Assembly (NCBI GenBank): GCA_947484245.1
Contig: CANKOT010000051.1
Location: 1 to 15,906, forward strand
Direction: 5' to 3'
Source of the DNA: Comamonadaceae bacterium
GTDB lineage: Bacteria; Pseudomonadota; Gammaproteobacteria; Burkholderiales; Burkholderiaceae
DNA: 15,906 nt
The notes under the pieces were generated by a model. The model made no database searches, had not been told where the DNA came from, and was given only the letters and a program-made list of their open reading frames with translations. Made by a program: the position numbers and the translations under genes. Positions 7,167-15,357 of the stretch are shown piece by piece. How positions within the stretch are numbered: the stretch's first letter is position 1; each line of letters starts with the position of its first letter.

Positions 7167-7188
7167 ATTGGGCGGTCTGTAAGGGCCT

Positions 7189-7216
7189 ATTCTATGAAAA
7201 CTTAGGGCAAGCTCAA
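7189..7216 (-). promoter_or_regulatory. Likely ftsY promoter
   Basis: On the minus strand TTGAGC (7216-7211, 4 of 6) and TAGAAT (7194-7189, 5 of 6) are separated by 16 bp. The -10 lies 22 bp before the ftsY ATG at 7166. The same 81-bp gap must also hold any promoter for rsmD, but I could not find a convincing one reading rightward. Confidence 0.45.
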
Positions 7217-7247
7217 AATCGCCTGACAACGCGGTAAGCTTCAGGCC

Positions 7248-7847
7248 ATGCCTACTAAACCCATCAGTAAAGTTGCTATCGGCGCACCTTCGCACGAAGT
7301 GCGCATCATTGGTGGCCAATGGAAGCGCAGCAAAATCAAAGTGATCGATCGGCCTGGCCTTCGGCCCACGCCCGACAGAGTGCGCGAAACATTGTTCAAT
7401 TGGTTGGGCCAAGACCTCAACGGTTGGCGTTGTGTCGATGCATTTGCGGGCACGGGTGCCTTGGGCTTTGAGGCTGCTTCGCGGGGCGCGCAAAGTGTCA
7501 TGATGTTGGAGCAAGACTCTCAATTGGTCTCTCTGCTAAGTCAAACGAGCGAGCGTTTGAAAGCGCACACCGTTCAAGTTCAAAAGGGCGACGCCATGAT
7601 GGCGCTTCAGCGCTTAGCGCCGAGCAGCCTCGATGTGGTTTTTTTGGACCCGCCCTTTGAGGGCTCGCATTTTGAAAATGCCTTGAAGGCTGCTGCCAAA
7701 GCTGTTGTGCCTGGCGGGTGGGTGTACTTAGAAGCCCCCATCCATTGGACAGACGAGGCCATTCAAGCTTGTGGACTACAAGCCCAAAAGTACATGAAAG
7801 CTGGCGCCGTTCATGCGCATTTGCTGCAACGACCAATCGAGGGATAA
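7248..7847 (+). CDS. rsmD: 16S rRNA (guanine-966 N2)-methyltransferase RsmD
   Basis: The 199-residue protein is a SAM-dependent methyltransferase that modifies G966 of 16S rRNA during 30S assembly. The opening EVRIIGGQWKRSKI (17-30) and RPTPDRVRETLFNWL (39-53) are typical of RsmD. SAM-binding motif I is DAFAGTGALGFEAASRG (64-80), and the catalytic DPPF motif is at 134-137. Length is normal for the family. No strong Shine-Dalgarno precedes the ATG. It is divergent from ftsY and is followed 26 bp later by coaD, an arrangement seen in many proteobacteria; the two are likely one transcript. Confidence 0.95.
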   Translation: MPTKPISKVAIGAPSHEVRIIGGQWKRSKIKVIDRPGLRPTPDRVRETLFNWLGQDLNGWRCVDAFAGTGALGFEAASRGAQSVMMLEQDSQLVSLLSQTSERLKAHTVQVQKGDAMMALQRLAPSSLDVVFLDPPFEGSHFENALKAAAKAVVPGGWVYLEAPIHWTDEAIQACGLQAQKYMKAGAVHAHLLQRPIEG

Positions 7848-7853
7848 TCCCTC
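7839..7853 (+). promoter_or_regulatory. Hairpin with the rsmD stop codon as its loop
   Basis: GAGGGA and TCCCTC form a perfect 6-bp stem whose three-base loop is the TAA stop codon of rsmD. No T-run follows, so this is not an intrinsic terminator. It lies 10 nt before the AGGAG of coaD and might affect translation or mRNA processing between the two genes, but this is speculative. Confidence 0.35.
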
Positions 7854-7873
7854 TAAACGATCAGGAGCTCCGC

Positions 7874-8356
7874 ATGAGTCGCTCAGTTACCGCTGTTTAT
7901 TCTGGAACTTTTGACCCAATCACCTTGGGTCATGAGGATGTGGTCTACCGCGCCTCTCAAATGTTTGACAAAGTGGTGGTGGCTGTAGCCACCGCGCACC
8001 ACAAAAAAACCATGTTCACCCTTGAAGAGCGGTTGGCCATGGCGCAAGAAGTGACGCAAGATTTGGGCAATGTCAGTGTGGTCGCCTTTTCTGGTTTGTT
8101 GTGCGATTTTGTGCACAGCCAAGGCGCGCGAGTCATTGTGAGAGGCTTGCGCTCAGTCACCGATTACGACTACGAAACACAAATGGCTGGCATGAACCGG
8201 CATTTAGCACCCGAAGTTGACACCGTGTTCTTGCACACCAGCGCATCTGTACAACACATTAGCAGCACCTTGGTAAGAGAAATCTCCACCTTAGGCGGCA
8301 AGGTGGAGGGGCTTGTTTCTCCAGCTATTTTCAAGGCCCTGCAAGCCAAGCGTTAA
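7874..8356 (+). CDS. coaD: Phosphopantetheine adenylyltransferase CoaD
   Basis: CoaD joins ATP and 4'-phosphopantetheine to dephospho-CoA, the fourth step of coenzyme A synthesis in the cytoplasm. The ATG at 7874 has AGGAG 6 nt upstream (7863-7867) and gives a 160-residue protein, the normal length. Nucleotidyltransferase motifs are YSGTFDPITLGH (9-20, including T-x-G-H), VRGLRSVTDYDYE (89-101) and ISSTLVRE (129-136). It follows rsmD and is convergent with recJ; the two stops overlap by 4 bp (8353-8356), so no dedicated terminator fits between them. Confidence 0.97.
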   Translation: MSRSVTAVYSGTFDPITLGHEDVVYRASQMFDKVVVAVATAHHKKTMFTLEERLAMAQEVTQDLGNVSVVAFSGLLCDFVHSQGARVIVRGLRSVTDYDYETQMAGMNRHLAPEVDTVFLHTSASVQHISSTLVREISTLGGKVEGLVSPAIFKALQAKR

Positions 8357-10068
8357 ATTTCGGCCGCTTCCACCATGAAGCGAACGCGTTTTTGGCCTTG
8401 CCATTCGTCCACATCCAATCTGAACGCCAGCTTCACGCGCGCTGGCAATGGCTCAATTCGGCCAAACCAAATGCCATCGACCGGTTGACCTTGGTGTTTG
8501 AGTTTGAGGGCGAGGTGTTTTTCGCCCACCAATCTTTGTGAAACAACTTCCACTTCTTCGCTGAACACAGGTGGGGCAAAGCCTTGGCCCCACACTTCTT
8601 TGTGCATCACATCGATGAATTCAACTCGCCGGTATTGCGCCTCTAAAGGGCCGTCGGTTTCCAACTTGCGTTGAAGCGTTGCAGCAGACATGAGTGCCGC
8701 CGCCACTTCCATGAAGCAGGCCTCAAACAATTCCAAATTCTCTTCCTCAATGGTGCAGCCAGCTGCCATGGCATGGCCACCAAATCGCAACAAAACTTGC
8801 GGATGTTTTTTGGCCATGAGATCAAGTGCATCTCGCAGGTGAAAGCCAGGAATCGAGCGACCTGAGCCTTTCAACTCGTGTTCTTTGCCAGGCGCATTGC
8901 TGGCGGCAAAAACAAAGCAGGGCCGGTGATATTTGTCCTTGATGCGCGAGGCCACAATGCCCACCACTCCCTCGTGAAAATCAGGGTCGAATACACAGAT
9001 GGCGGGGGGTGGCTCTTCGCTGTCATCCAACAAAGACTCGGCGATGTCCATGGCTTGCTGGCGCATGTCGCCTTCAATGTCGCGACGTTCTCGATTGATG
9101 GCATCGAGTTGCTTGGCCAATTCTTCGGCCCTGGACGCGTCATCGGTGGTCAGGCATTCAATGCCCAGGGTCATGTCCGACAAGCGGCCTGCTGCATTGA
9201 TCCGGGGACCGAGTGCAAATCCAAAGTCAAAGGTGGTGGCGACTTTGGCCTCGCGGCCAGCAGCCTTGAACAAGGCCAGCATGCCCGCCGGCATCTGTCC
9301 CGCGCGAATGCGTTTCAAGCCTTGAGCCACCAAGCGGCGGTTGTTGTTGTCAAGCCGCACCACATCTGCCACTGTGCCCAGCGCGACCAAGGGCAAAAGG
9401 GTGTCGAGCTTGGGCTGAGATTCGGCTGTGAAAATACCGCGTTGCCGCAGCTCGGCACGCAGGGCCAGCAACACATAAAACATCACGCCCACACCCGCCA
9501 AAGATTTGCTTTCAAATTCACAACCGGGTTGATTGGGGTTCACGATCACTTCTGCAGGGGGCAAGCTGGTTGCGGGTAAGTGGTGGTCTGTCACTAAAAC
9601 TTGCAAACCCAATGCTTGTGCTCGAACTGTGCCCTCGATGCTGGCAATGCCATTGTCGACGGTGATGAGCACATCAGCGCCCGATTGCTTCACACGTTCT
9701 GCAATAGGGGCAGTCAGGCCATAGCCATCCACGACGCGGTCTGGCACGATGTAATTCACGTGTTGAGCGCCCAGCATGCGCAAACCCCGAAGGCCGACTG
9801 CACAGGCAGTAGCGCCGTCGCAATCGTAGTCGGCCACGATACAAAGTCGCTTGTTGCTTGCTATGGCATCGGCCAATAAAACAGCTGCAGCTTGGCTGCC
9901 TTTCAATGAGCTTGGCGCCAATAACTTGGCCAGGCCATCGTCCAGTTCGTCTGGACTCACAATGCCTCGCGATGCATACAAACGCGACAACAGGGGGTGA
10001 ATGCCAGCTTGTTCTAAGGCCCAGGCGCTTCGCGGCGGCACGTCGCGCGTCAATATCTTCATACTCAT
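8353..10068 (-). CDS. recJ: Single-stranded-DNA 5'-3' exonuclease RecJ
   Basis: RecJ degrades single-stranded DNA 5' to 3' in RecF-pathway recombination, base excision and mismatch repair. I start it at the ATG at 10068, which overlaps the upstream stop as ATGA and gives 571 residues, close to E. coli RecJ. A longer in-frame version would lie inside the upstream gene; a further ATG at 10062 is also possible. The DHH domain shows VADYDCDGATA (78-88), ITVDNG (135-140) and TDHH (160-163). RINAAGR (289-295) follows. The DHHA1 domain contains GFHLRDALDLM (408-418) and RFGGHAMAAG (428-437). The C-terminal OB-like domain ends the protein. The metal-binding Asp/His residues are all present, so it should be active. 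Confidence 0.96.
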   Translation of the reverse strand: MSMKILTRDVPPRSAWALEQAGIHPLLSRLYASRGIVSPDELDDGLAKLLAPSSLKGSQAAAVLLADAIASNKRLCIVADYDCDGATACAVGLRGLRMLGAQHVNYIVPDRVVDGYGLTAPIAERVKQSGADVLITVDNGIASIEGTVRAQALGLQVLVTDHHLPATSLPPAEVIVNPNQPGCEFESKSLAGVGVMFYVLLALRAELRQRGIFTAESQPKLDTLLPLVALGTVADVVRLDNNNRRLVAQGLKRIRAGQMPAGMLALFKAAGREAKVATTFDFGFALGPRINAAGRLSDMTLGIECLTTDDASRAEELAKQLDAINRERRDIEGDMRQQAMDIAESLLDDSEEPPPAICVFDPDFHEGVVGIVASRIKDKYHRPCFVFAASNAPGKEHELKGSGRSIPGFHLRDALDLMAKKHPQVLLRFGGHAMAAGCTIEEENLELFEACFMEVAAALMSAATLQRKLETDGPLEAQYRRVEFIDVMHKEVWGQGFAPPVFSEEVEVVSQRLVGEKHLALKLKHQGQPVDGIWFGRIEPLPARVKLAFRLDVDEWQGQKRVRFMVEAAEI

Positions 10069-11072
10069 GGGCTGGCAACTCCATTTGACAAGGCACGCAA
10101 TTCTCTGCTCAGTGAGACAGGCTTGAAAACGCGCTGCAGTTTTTGGCGCCATGAATCTGGCTGGAGTGAGTAGTGCCGTAAAGAATTTTCGCTGCACAGC
10201 GTGAGCGACACGGATTGGTTCAATTCCAATGCTTCGCACAAAGAAACTGCGAGCGTGTTGTCAATCTGTTGCCATGACTTTTGCCAAAGCGCTGGGTTAG
10301 ACAGTAGGGCTGCTTCTCGCAAATCGAGGGCCACCGAAACGTTGCCACTTTGCGGGTAGAGCTGGTCTAAATCTCTGTGCATCCAAAAAGAATTTACAGT
10401 CCAACGCCCCTTCAAACTTCGCTCGTCGTTCACAGGGTGTTGGTAGAGAAGCATCTGCATTTCACTTTGTAAACGTTGCAAAGTTTTGGCTTGTTGCAAA
10501 TTGGGCATCCACGTTTGAATGCTTTTGCACGATACCCGCTCAATGCTGGCCAAAGGCAAACCATCGATCAGATTGCCAGTGACACGCCAAACCAGAGGGC
10601 TTTCGTACACAACATGCAGTCCGTCCTCCTCAAAGTAGGGTTGCATGGCAGACAAAACTTGCCTTGATTCTGCGTCGCTTAAGGCCAACTCTTCGGGCTT
10701 GAGCAAAATCACCTCGTTCATGCCGACTTGCCAATGGCAGGGGGTCATGATGGCTTCTTGGCCCAAACAGGGTGCCATGCCAATGAGTTTGGGCGCATCT
10801 TCGTGCGGCATGAGAAACGCATTCGACGGGTCGGCTGCTTGGCTCGAATTTTTGACGTAGGACAGGCGGCTGAGCAATTTTTGCAGGTTGGGCAAATACA
10901 ATGTGTCCATTGCCTCTTGCAGCGCTTCAGATTCTGAGGCAGCATAGGCAATCACCCCATGGCGGATGGCTGCTTGGCCTTCATTGGCCTGGGGCGTTGC
11001 GTTGGGTGGTAAGCCTGCTTTCATGCCTGTATTGTCAGGGATGACACAATGCCCCTTTGTAACAGTCGTCAT
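10065..11072 (-). CDS. RpfE-type conserved protein upstream of recJ
   Basis: I recognise this as the RpfE-type conserved family (sometimes labelled phosphoglycerate mutase in databases), which sits next to recJ in Xanthomonas and Burkholderiales. The biochemical role is not established. Characteristic stretches are YLPNLQKLLSRL (59-70), TPCHWQVGMNEV (110-121), FEEDGLHVVYESPLVWRV (147-164) and RWTVNSFWMHRD (223-234). No signal peptide or membrane segment is present, so it should be cytoplasmic. The start is uncertain: the first 40 residues look like a non-conserved extension, and an ATG at 11024 would remove 16 of them. It overlaps recJ by 4 bp as ATGA and is divergent from lolC. Confidence 0.75.
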   Translation of the reverse strand: MTTVTKGHCVIPDNTGMKAGLPPNATPQANEGQAAIRHGVIAYAASESEALQEAMDTLYLPNLQKLLSRLSYVKNSSQAADPSNAFLMPHEDAPKLIGMAPCLGQEAIMTPCHWQVGMNEVILLKPEELALSDAESRQVLSAMQPYFEEDGLHVVYESPLVWRVTGNLIDGLPLASIERVSCKSIQTWMPNLQQAKTLQRLQSEMQMLLYQHPVNDERSLKGRWTVNSFWMHRDLDQLYPQSGNVSVALDLREAALLSNPALWQKSWQQIDNTLAVSLCEALELNQSVSLTLCSENSLRHYSLQPDSWRQKLQRVFKPVSLSRELRALSNGVASP

Positions 11073-11119
11073 GTGGCATTTGGCGTGTGGCAGTATCTGT
11101 CCCTTGAAAGTGGCCCTGA

Positions 11120-12397
11120 ATGAGTTTTGAATTGGCTTACGAGCTGGTATTGGGTTGGCGCTATACCCGCGCAGGCAGAGCCACGCGCCGCAATGGCTTC
11201 ATCTCTTTCATCTCCGGCGTCTCGATGTTGGGCATTGGCCTTGGTGTTGCAGCCTTGGTCATTGTCTTGTCAGTCATGAATGGCTTTCAAAAAGAAGTCC
11301 GTGACAGAATGTTGAGCGTGGTGTCGCACATCGAATTGATTTCCGCAGATGGCGGGCCTTTGGATGATGTGGATGGCACTCTCCAGCAAATTCGAAGCAA
11401 CCCCAAAGTAATTGGCGCAGCCCCTTTTATTGCAGCTCAGGCCTTGCTGGCCAGGGGTGAGGACATGAAGGGCGTCTTGGTGAGGGGCGTTGACCCCGCA
11501 CTTGAACCCAGCGTGGTGGACCTGTCTGCGGGCTCAATGTCTGGCAACCAAGCCCTGCCGGGCATCCAAGAATTGGTGCCGGGGCAGTTTGGGATTGTGT
11601 TGGGGATTGATTTGGCGCGGCAGTTGGGTTTGCGAATTGGCGACCCCGTAACGCTCATCGCGCCCAACGGCCAAGTGACGCCGGCGGGGGTATTGCCGCG
11701 CCTCAAACAAATGCAAGTGGTTGGCGTTTTTAACTCGGGACACTATGAATATGACGCTTCATTGGCCATGTTGCACGTGGCCGATGCGGGCAAAATTTTT
11801 CGCTTAGAAGGCCCTACAGGCATCCGTCTCAAAATCAAAGATTTGCATGAAGCGCGCAATGTGGCGCGCGAGCTTGCGCCCACCTTGCCCATGGGCATGG
11901 CGCTGCGTGATTGGACGCAGCAAAACAGAACGTGGTTTGCTGCTGTGCAAGTCGAAAAACGCATGATGTTCATCATTCTCACGCTCATTGTGGCGGTAGC
12001 CGCTTTCAATTTGGTATCTACCTTGGTGATGAACGTGACTGATAAGCGCGCAGACATCGCCATCCTGCGAACCTTGGGTGCCAGTCCTAGAAGCATCATG
12101 GGCGTGTTCATGGTGCAGGGCGCCTTGGTGGGCATCATCGGCACCTTGGGTGGCATGCTTCTGGGCTTGCTCATTGCGTTCAACATTGATGTGATCGTGC
12201 CGGCGCTGGAAACGCTTTTTCGCGCCAGTTTTTTGCCTAAAGACATTTACCTGATTAGCCGCATGCCAAGCGATCCTCAAATGTCAGACATCTTGCCGGT
12301 CGTGCTTATTTCGTTGTTTTTGTCTTTTGTTGCAACGCTTTATCCGAGCTGGCGCGCAAGCCAAGTCAACCCTGCGGAGGCTTTGCGTTATGAGTGA
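11120..12397 (+). CDS. lolC: Lipoprotein-releasing ABC transporter permease LolC/LolE family
   Basis: This inner-membrane subunit extracts mature lipoproteins from the membrane and passes them to LolA. The 425-residue protein has the MacB/FtsX-type layout: a first membrane segment at about 27-53 after a cytoplasmic N-terminus, a large periplasmic domain (about 55-275), and three segments at about 282-306, 325-358 and 390-410. TPAGVLP (186-192) resembles the Hook loop that LolC uses to bind Lol[14 protein letters not shown] (310-322) is the coupling region that contacts LolD, and NPAEALRYE closes the protein, as in the family. It overlaps lolD by 8 bp. No second permease gene lies nearby, so it may act as a homodimer (LolF-like); the symbol lolC is by convention. 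Confidence 0.93.
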   Translation: MSFELAYELVLGWRYTRAGRATRRNGFISFISGVSMLGIGLGVAALVIVLSVMNGFQKEVRDRMLSVVSHIELISADGGPLDDVDGTLQQIRSNPKVIGAAPFIAAQALLARGEDMKGVLVRGVDPALEPSVVDLSAGSMSGNQALPGIQELVPGQFGIVLGIDLARQLGLRIGDPVTLIAPNGQVTPAGVLPRLKQMQVVGVFNSGHYEYDASLAMLHVADAGKIFRLEGPTGIRLKIKDLHEARNVARELAPTLPMGMALRDWTQQNRTWFAAVQVEKRMMFIILTLIVAVAAFNLVSTLVMNVTDKRADIAILRTLGASPRSIMGVFMVQGALVGIIGTLGGMLLGLLIAFNIDVIVPALETLFRASFLPKDIYLISRMPSDPQMSDILPVVLISLFLSFVATLYPSWRASQVNPAEALRYE

Positions 12398-13079
12398 TGT
12401 CGCCCAACAGCCGGTGCTTGAAGTTCGTGGTTTGAGCAAGCGCTTTTCAGAGGGCGGCTTAAGCGTCTCTGTCTTGCAAGGTGTTGACTTCAGCGTGCAA
12501 GCGGGTGAGACGGTGGCCATTGTGGGCGCCTCGGGTTCAGGCAAAAGTACCCTCATGCATTTGATGGGTGGTCTCGACTCGCCTACCCAAGGACAAGTCT
12601 TGTTGCAGGGACAAGATTGGTCTGGGTTCAGTGCCGCAGAGCAAGGCTCTAGGCGCAACCGCTTGCTGGGTTTCGTTTATCAGTTTCACCATTTGTTGCC
12701 TGAATTTACCGCACAAGAAAATGTGGCTATGCCGCTTTGGATTCGGCGTGAATTGAAGCAAACCGCCAATGCGGTGGCCTTAGAAAGATTGGCACAAGTG
12801 GGGCTTCAAAACCGGGCATTGCACAGACCCGCAGAGCTTTCAGGGGGTGAGCGTCAAAGGGTGGCCATTGCGCGAGCCATGGTCACACAGCCCGCTTGCG
12901 TTTTGGCCGATGAGCCAACAGGTAACTTAGACCGGGCCACCGCAGAAAGCGTGTTTGACCTGATGCTCAACACGGCCGAACAACAAGGCACTGCTTTTGT
13001 GGTGGTCACGCACGATCCCCAACTTGCGGCGCGTTGCAGTCGGGTACTTCGTTTAGAAAAAGGCGTGCTTCAGTCATGA
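12390..13079 (+). CDS. lolD: Lipoprotein-releasing ABC transporter ATP-binding protein LolD
   Basis: LolD hydrolyses ATP to power lipoprotein release by the LolC/E permease. The ATG at 12390 has GGAGG 9 nt upstream (12376-12380) inside the lolC end and gives 229 residues, the family size. Walker A is GASGSGKST (46-54). The Q-loop region [19 protein letters not shown] (97-115) is a LolD hallmark. The signature is [14 protein letters not shown] (150-163), Walker B is [11 protein letters not shown] (171-181) and the H-loop His is H208. All catalytic residues are present. It overlaps lolC by 8 bp and tatD by 4 bp, so it is clearly in an operon. Confidence 0.97.
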   Translation: MSDVAQQPVLEVRGLSKRFSEGGLSVSVLQGVDFSVQAGETVAIVGASGSGKSTLMHLMGGLDSPTQGQVLLQGQDWSGFSAAEQGSRRNRLLGFVYQFHHLLPEFTAQENVAMPLWIRRELKQTANAVALERLAQVGLQNRALHRPAELSGGERQRVAIARAMVTQPACVLADEPTGNLDRATAESVFDLMLNTAEQQGTAFVVVTHDPQLAARCSRVLRLEKGVLQS

Positions 13080-13951
13080 GCCTGCGCTGGCTTGACAGCC
13101 ATTGCCATTTAGATGCACCCGAGTTTGAGTTAGACCGCAGTGCGGTTTTTCAAAATGCAAAAGAGCAGGGTGTCGCTTGGTGTGTCATGCCTGCCGTCCA
13201 AGCCAAAGATTTTGTGCCACTGCAAAAACTGGCTGAAGAATTTCACCAGCCCTATGCTTTGGGAATTCACCCTTTGTATGTGCCGCAGGCTCAAATGCAA
13301 GACTTGGATTTTTTGGCAAATTGCATTGAAAGTGCGCTGGCCAAAGACACTCAGGGTCAGCAGCTTGATTCTCGATTGGTGGCAGTTGGTGAAATTGGCT
13401 TGGATTTTTTTGTCCCCGCTTTGTGCGAGCCTGCCATGCGAGAGAAGCAAGAATTTTTCTACCACGCGCAATTGAAATTGGCACAAAAATTCAAATTGCC
13501 AGTCATTTTGCATGTGCGCAAATCAGCAGATGAATTGTTAAAAGGACTCCGGCGGCATGCGGTACAGGGCGGCATCGCGCATGCCTTCAATGGCAGTTTT
13601 CAGCAAGCTCAAACCTTCATCGAGATGGGTTTTGCTTTGGGTTTTGGGGGTGCACTCACCTTTGATCGAGCACTGCAGCTCAGGCGCTTGGCCACAGACT
13701 TGCCTCTCTCGGCTTTGGTCTTGGAAACCGATGCACCCGACATACCGCCGCATTGGCTTTACAAAACGCAAGCCGAAAGAGAAACGACCCAAGGTCCTTT
13801 TGCGCAAACCCGAAATGAGCCCTCCGAGTTGCCACGCATTGGCGCTGTTCTGGCGCAGCTGCGTGGTGTGTCAGTGTCTGACATTGCCACCATCACGTTA
13901 AGCAATGCGCGGCGTGTACTGCCACAGCTTCAAACTTTTGAAACCCCATGA
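13076..13951 (+). CDS. TatD-family metal-dependent hydrolase (DNase)
   Basis: This 291-residue TIM-barrel hydrolase belongs to the TatD family, whose members include 3'-5' DNases involved in DNA repair and quality control. Metal ligands are visible: H9 and H11 in DSHCHLD, E106 in GEIGLDFF, H146 in LHVRK, H169 in AHAFNGS and D219 in [10 protein letters not shown]. The ATG at 13076 overlaps the lolD stop as ATGA and puts DSHCHLD at the expected N-terminal place; an earlier in-frame ATG would run into lolD. It could be TatD or the YcfH/YjjV branch; this cannot be settled from sequence alone, so no symbol is given. Confidence 0.93.
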   Translation: MSLRWLDSHCHLDAPEFELDRSAVFQNAKEQGVAWCVMPAVQAKDFVPLQKLAEEFHQPYALGIHPLYVPQAQMQDLDFLANCIESALAKDTQGQQLDSRLVAVGEIGLDFFVPALCEPAMREKQEFFYHAQLKLAQKFKLPVILHVRKSADELLKGLRRHAVQGGIAHAFNGSFQQAQTFIEMGFALGFGGALTFDRALQLRRLATDLPLSALVLETDAPDIPPHWLYKTQAERETTQGPFAQTRNEPSELPRIGAVLAQLRGVSVSDIATITLSNARRVLPQLQTFETP

Positions 13952-14712
13952 GCAAACCCCGATCCAAAACCCTCGAGCTGCCAGAAGTCAATTTTTCGGA
14001 AGATGGTGTATCGCGCTATTTGCATTTAGGCACGCCTTGGATTCAAGGCGCCATGAATATCAAAGAGCCTTTTGACTTAGACCTTGAGTACATTCAAAGA
14101 ATGATGGCGGGTTTGCTTTTTTTAAAGACCGCCTCTGTCGCGGGTCGTCATGCCATGCAATTGGGTTTGGGTGCCGCCAGTTTGACCAAGTTTTGCCACA
14201 AAAAATTGCGCTGGACGTGCACCGCAATTGAGTTGAACCCGGGGGTTTTGCATGCCTGCCGTGGCTGGTTCAAATTGCCTGAAGATGGCCCTCGCATGCG
14301 CGTCATCATTGCCGATGCAGCTCAAGAAATTCAGAGCGAGGAGTGGCAAGGCACGGTCGATATGCTGCATGTAGACCTCTACGACCACGAGGCAGCTGCG
14401 CCTGTTTTAGACAGCGTGGCCTTTTACAAAAATTGCCGTTCACTTCTGACGGATGAAGGCACCATGACAGTCAATTTGTTTGGGCGCACTTCAAGTTATG
14501 AAAACAGTTTGGCTCAGATGGCGGAAGCCTTTGGGGAAGATGCGTTGTGGGCCTTCAAACCCACCCGCGAAGGCAACACAGTGGTCTTGGCGCAACGTAT
14601 TGCCAGTAGGCCGCCAAAAGATGTTTTTTGGGTTCAAGCGGAGGCGATTGAAAATAGATGGGATCTGCCAGCCACAAAGTGGCTGAAAGTTTTCAAACCC
14701 CTAGTGAAGTAA
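13948..14712 (+). CDS. Spermidine-synthase-like SAM-fold protein
   Basis: The 254-residue protein has the Rossmann fold of spermidine synthases and related methyltransferases. Motif I is HAMQLGLGAASLTKF (68-82), the acidic strand-2 motif is AIELNP (93-98), and ADAAQEI (122-128) and VDMLHVDLYDHEAAAP (137-152) follow. In true aminopropyltransferases a conserved acidic catalytic motif occupies the last position; here it reads D-L-Y-D, and the N-terminal beta domain is short, so polyamine synthesis is not assured. The protein may instead be a methyltransferase-like relative that is common in Burkholderiales. It overlaps tatD as ATGA and is the last gene of the lolC-lolD-tatD operon. A 7-bp hairpin lies in its last codons. 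Confidence 0.75.
   Translation: MSKPRSKTLELPEVNFSEDGVSRYLHLGTPWIQGAMNIKEPFDLDLEYIQRMMAGLLFLKTASVAGRHAMQLGLGAASLTKFCHKKLRWTCTAIELNPGVLHACRGWFKLPEDGPRMRVIIADAAQEIQSEEWQGTVDMLHVDLYDHEAAAPVLDSVAFYKNCRSLLTDEGTMTVNLFGRTSSYENSLAQMAEAFGEDALWAFKPTREGNTVVLAQRIASRPPKDVFWVQAEAIENRWDLPATKWLKVFKPLVK
14669..14685 (+). terminator. Weak terminator-like hairpin in the 3' coding end
   Basis: CAGCCAC and GTGGCTG form a perfect 7-bp stem with an AAA loop inside the last codons of the spermidine-synthase-like gene. Only a short TTTT (14690-14693) follows, so intrinsic termination would be poor. It is the best hairpin candidate for the end of the lolC operon that I found. Confidence 0.25.
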
Positions 14713-14739
14713 TTCTTGCGCGCAATGTGCTTGAAGCTA

Positions 14740-14749
14740 GGGTTAACCC
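14740..14749. promoter_or_regulatory. GGGTTAACCC palindrome upstream of tctBA
   Basis: A perfect 10-bp palindrome stands alone in the 144-bp gap between the spermidine-synthase-like gene and tctB. It could be a regulator site for the transporter genes, but no regulator gene is in the window and a short palindrome may occur by chance. Confidence 0.25.
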
Positions 14750-14801
14750 ATGTGCTGCGTTGAAAAATTTAGCATTCAGTAGGTGAAACCCACATATCGA
14801 C

Positions 14802-14817
14802 TGGCCCGAATTGGGCT
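14802..14817 (+). promoter_or_regulatory. Sigma-54-like promoter element upstream of tctB
   Basis: TGGCCCGAATTGGGCT has the invariant GG and GC of the -24/-12 sigma-54 promoter with correct spacing, but lacks the usual TT before GC and one further consensus base. Transcription would start near 14828, leaving about 29 nt before the GTG at 14857. No clear sigma-70 promoter was seen in this gap. Confidence 0.25.
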
Positions 14818-14856
14818 GAAAATCCTTCATCCCAAACTTTTTGGAGGAGTGTTCCT

Positions 14857-15345
14857 GTGAAAATAAAGAGTCAAAAAGACTTTTACTCCGGACTTTTGTA
14901 CACCTTGGTCGGTGCTGCATTTGCTTACGGAGCTACAAGCTACAACATCGGAACTGGTGCCCGCATGGGCCCTGGTTATTTCCCACTTTTGTTGGGCTCC
15001 ATATTGGCCGTCATTGGCGCCATTATCTTGTTCAAATCCTTGGTTGTTGAAACACCCACGGGCGATGAAGTTGGCGGATGGGCTTGGAAGCCTTTGTTTT
15101 TCATCATTGCAGGCAACTTGCTGTTTGGTATTTTGTTGGGCGGCTTGCCCAGCATCAAATTTCCGGCAATGGGCCTCATCGTTGCTATTTACGGAACCAC
15201 CCTGATTGTTAGCATGGGTGGTGAGACATTCAAACTTAAAGAAGTCTTGATTTTGGGAACCATCTTGTCTGTCATGAGCTACCTTGCCTTCATCTTGCTG
15301 CTCAAATTGCAGTTCCCTGTTTGGCCTACTTTCATTTCAGGTTAA
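14857..15345 (+). CDS. tctB: Tripartite tricarboxylate transporter TctB-family small subunit
   Basis: TctB is the small four-helix membrane subunit of tripartite tricarboxylate transporters, which use TctA as the main pore and a periplasmic TctC receptor to take up citrate-like and other organic acids. The start is GTG at 14857, supported by GGAGGAG (14843-14849) 7 nt upstream. The 162-residue protein has hydrophobic segments at about 11-30, 41-63, 77-115 (two close helices) and 128-150. The stretch GTGARMGPGYFPLLLG (32-47) is typical of TctB. tctA follows 12 bp later with its own AAGGAG. The substrate cannot be predicted without the TctC receptor. Confidence 0.9.
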   Translation: MKIKSQKDFYSGLLYTLVGAAFAYGATSYNIGTGARMGPGYFPLLLGSILAVIGAIILFKSLVVETPTGDEVGGWAWKPLFFIIAGNLLFGILLGGLPSIKFPAMGLIVAIYGTTLIVSMGGETFKLKEVLILGTILSVMSYLAFILLLKLQFPVWPTFISG

Positions 15346-15357
15346 GGAGTATTCCAA

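Noticed and set aside
7167..7523. In-frame upstream extension of ftsY by 119 codons
   Set aside because: It runs antisense through the start of rsmD and across a good ftsY promoter, and the added residues do not look like FtsY. The ATG at 7166 gives a normal protein.
8878..9579. Long open frame (233 codons) on the plus strand
   Set aside because: It is fully antisense to recJ, whose motifs are intact, and its translation shows no recognisable domain.
10069..10239. In-frame upstream extension of recJ by 57 codons
   Set aside because: It lies inside the upstream rpfE-like gene in another frame; the ATG at 10068 overlaps that gene's stop and gives the usual RecJ length.
11743..12246. 167-codon frame on the minus strand inside lolC
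   Set aside because: lolC is intact on the other strand with its membrane segments and C-terminal motif; the frame has no domain features.
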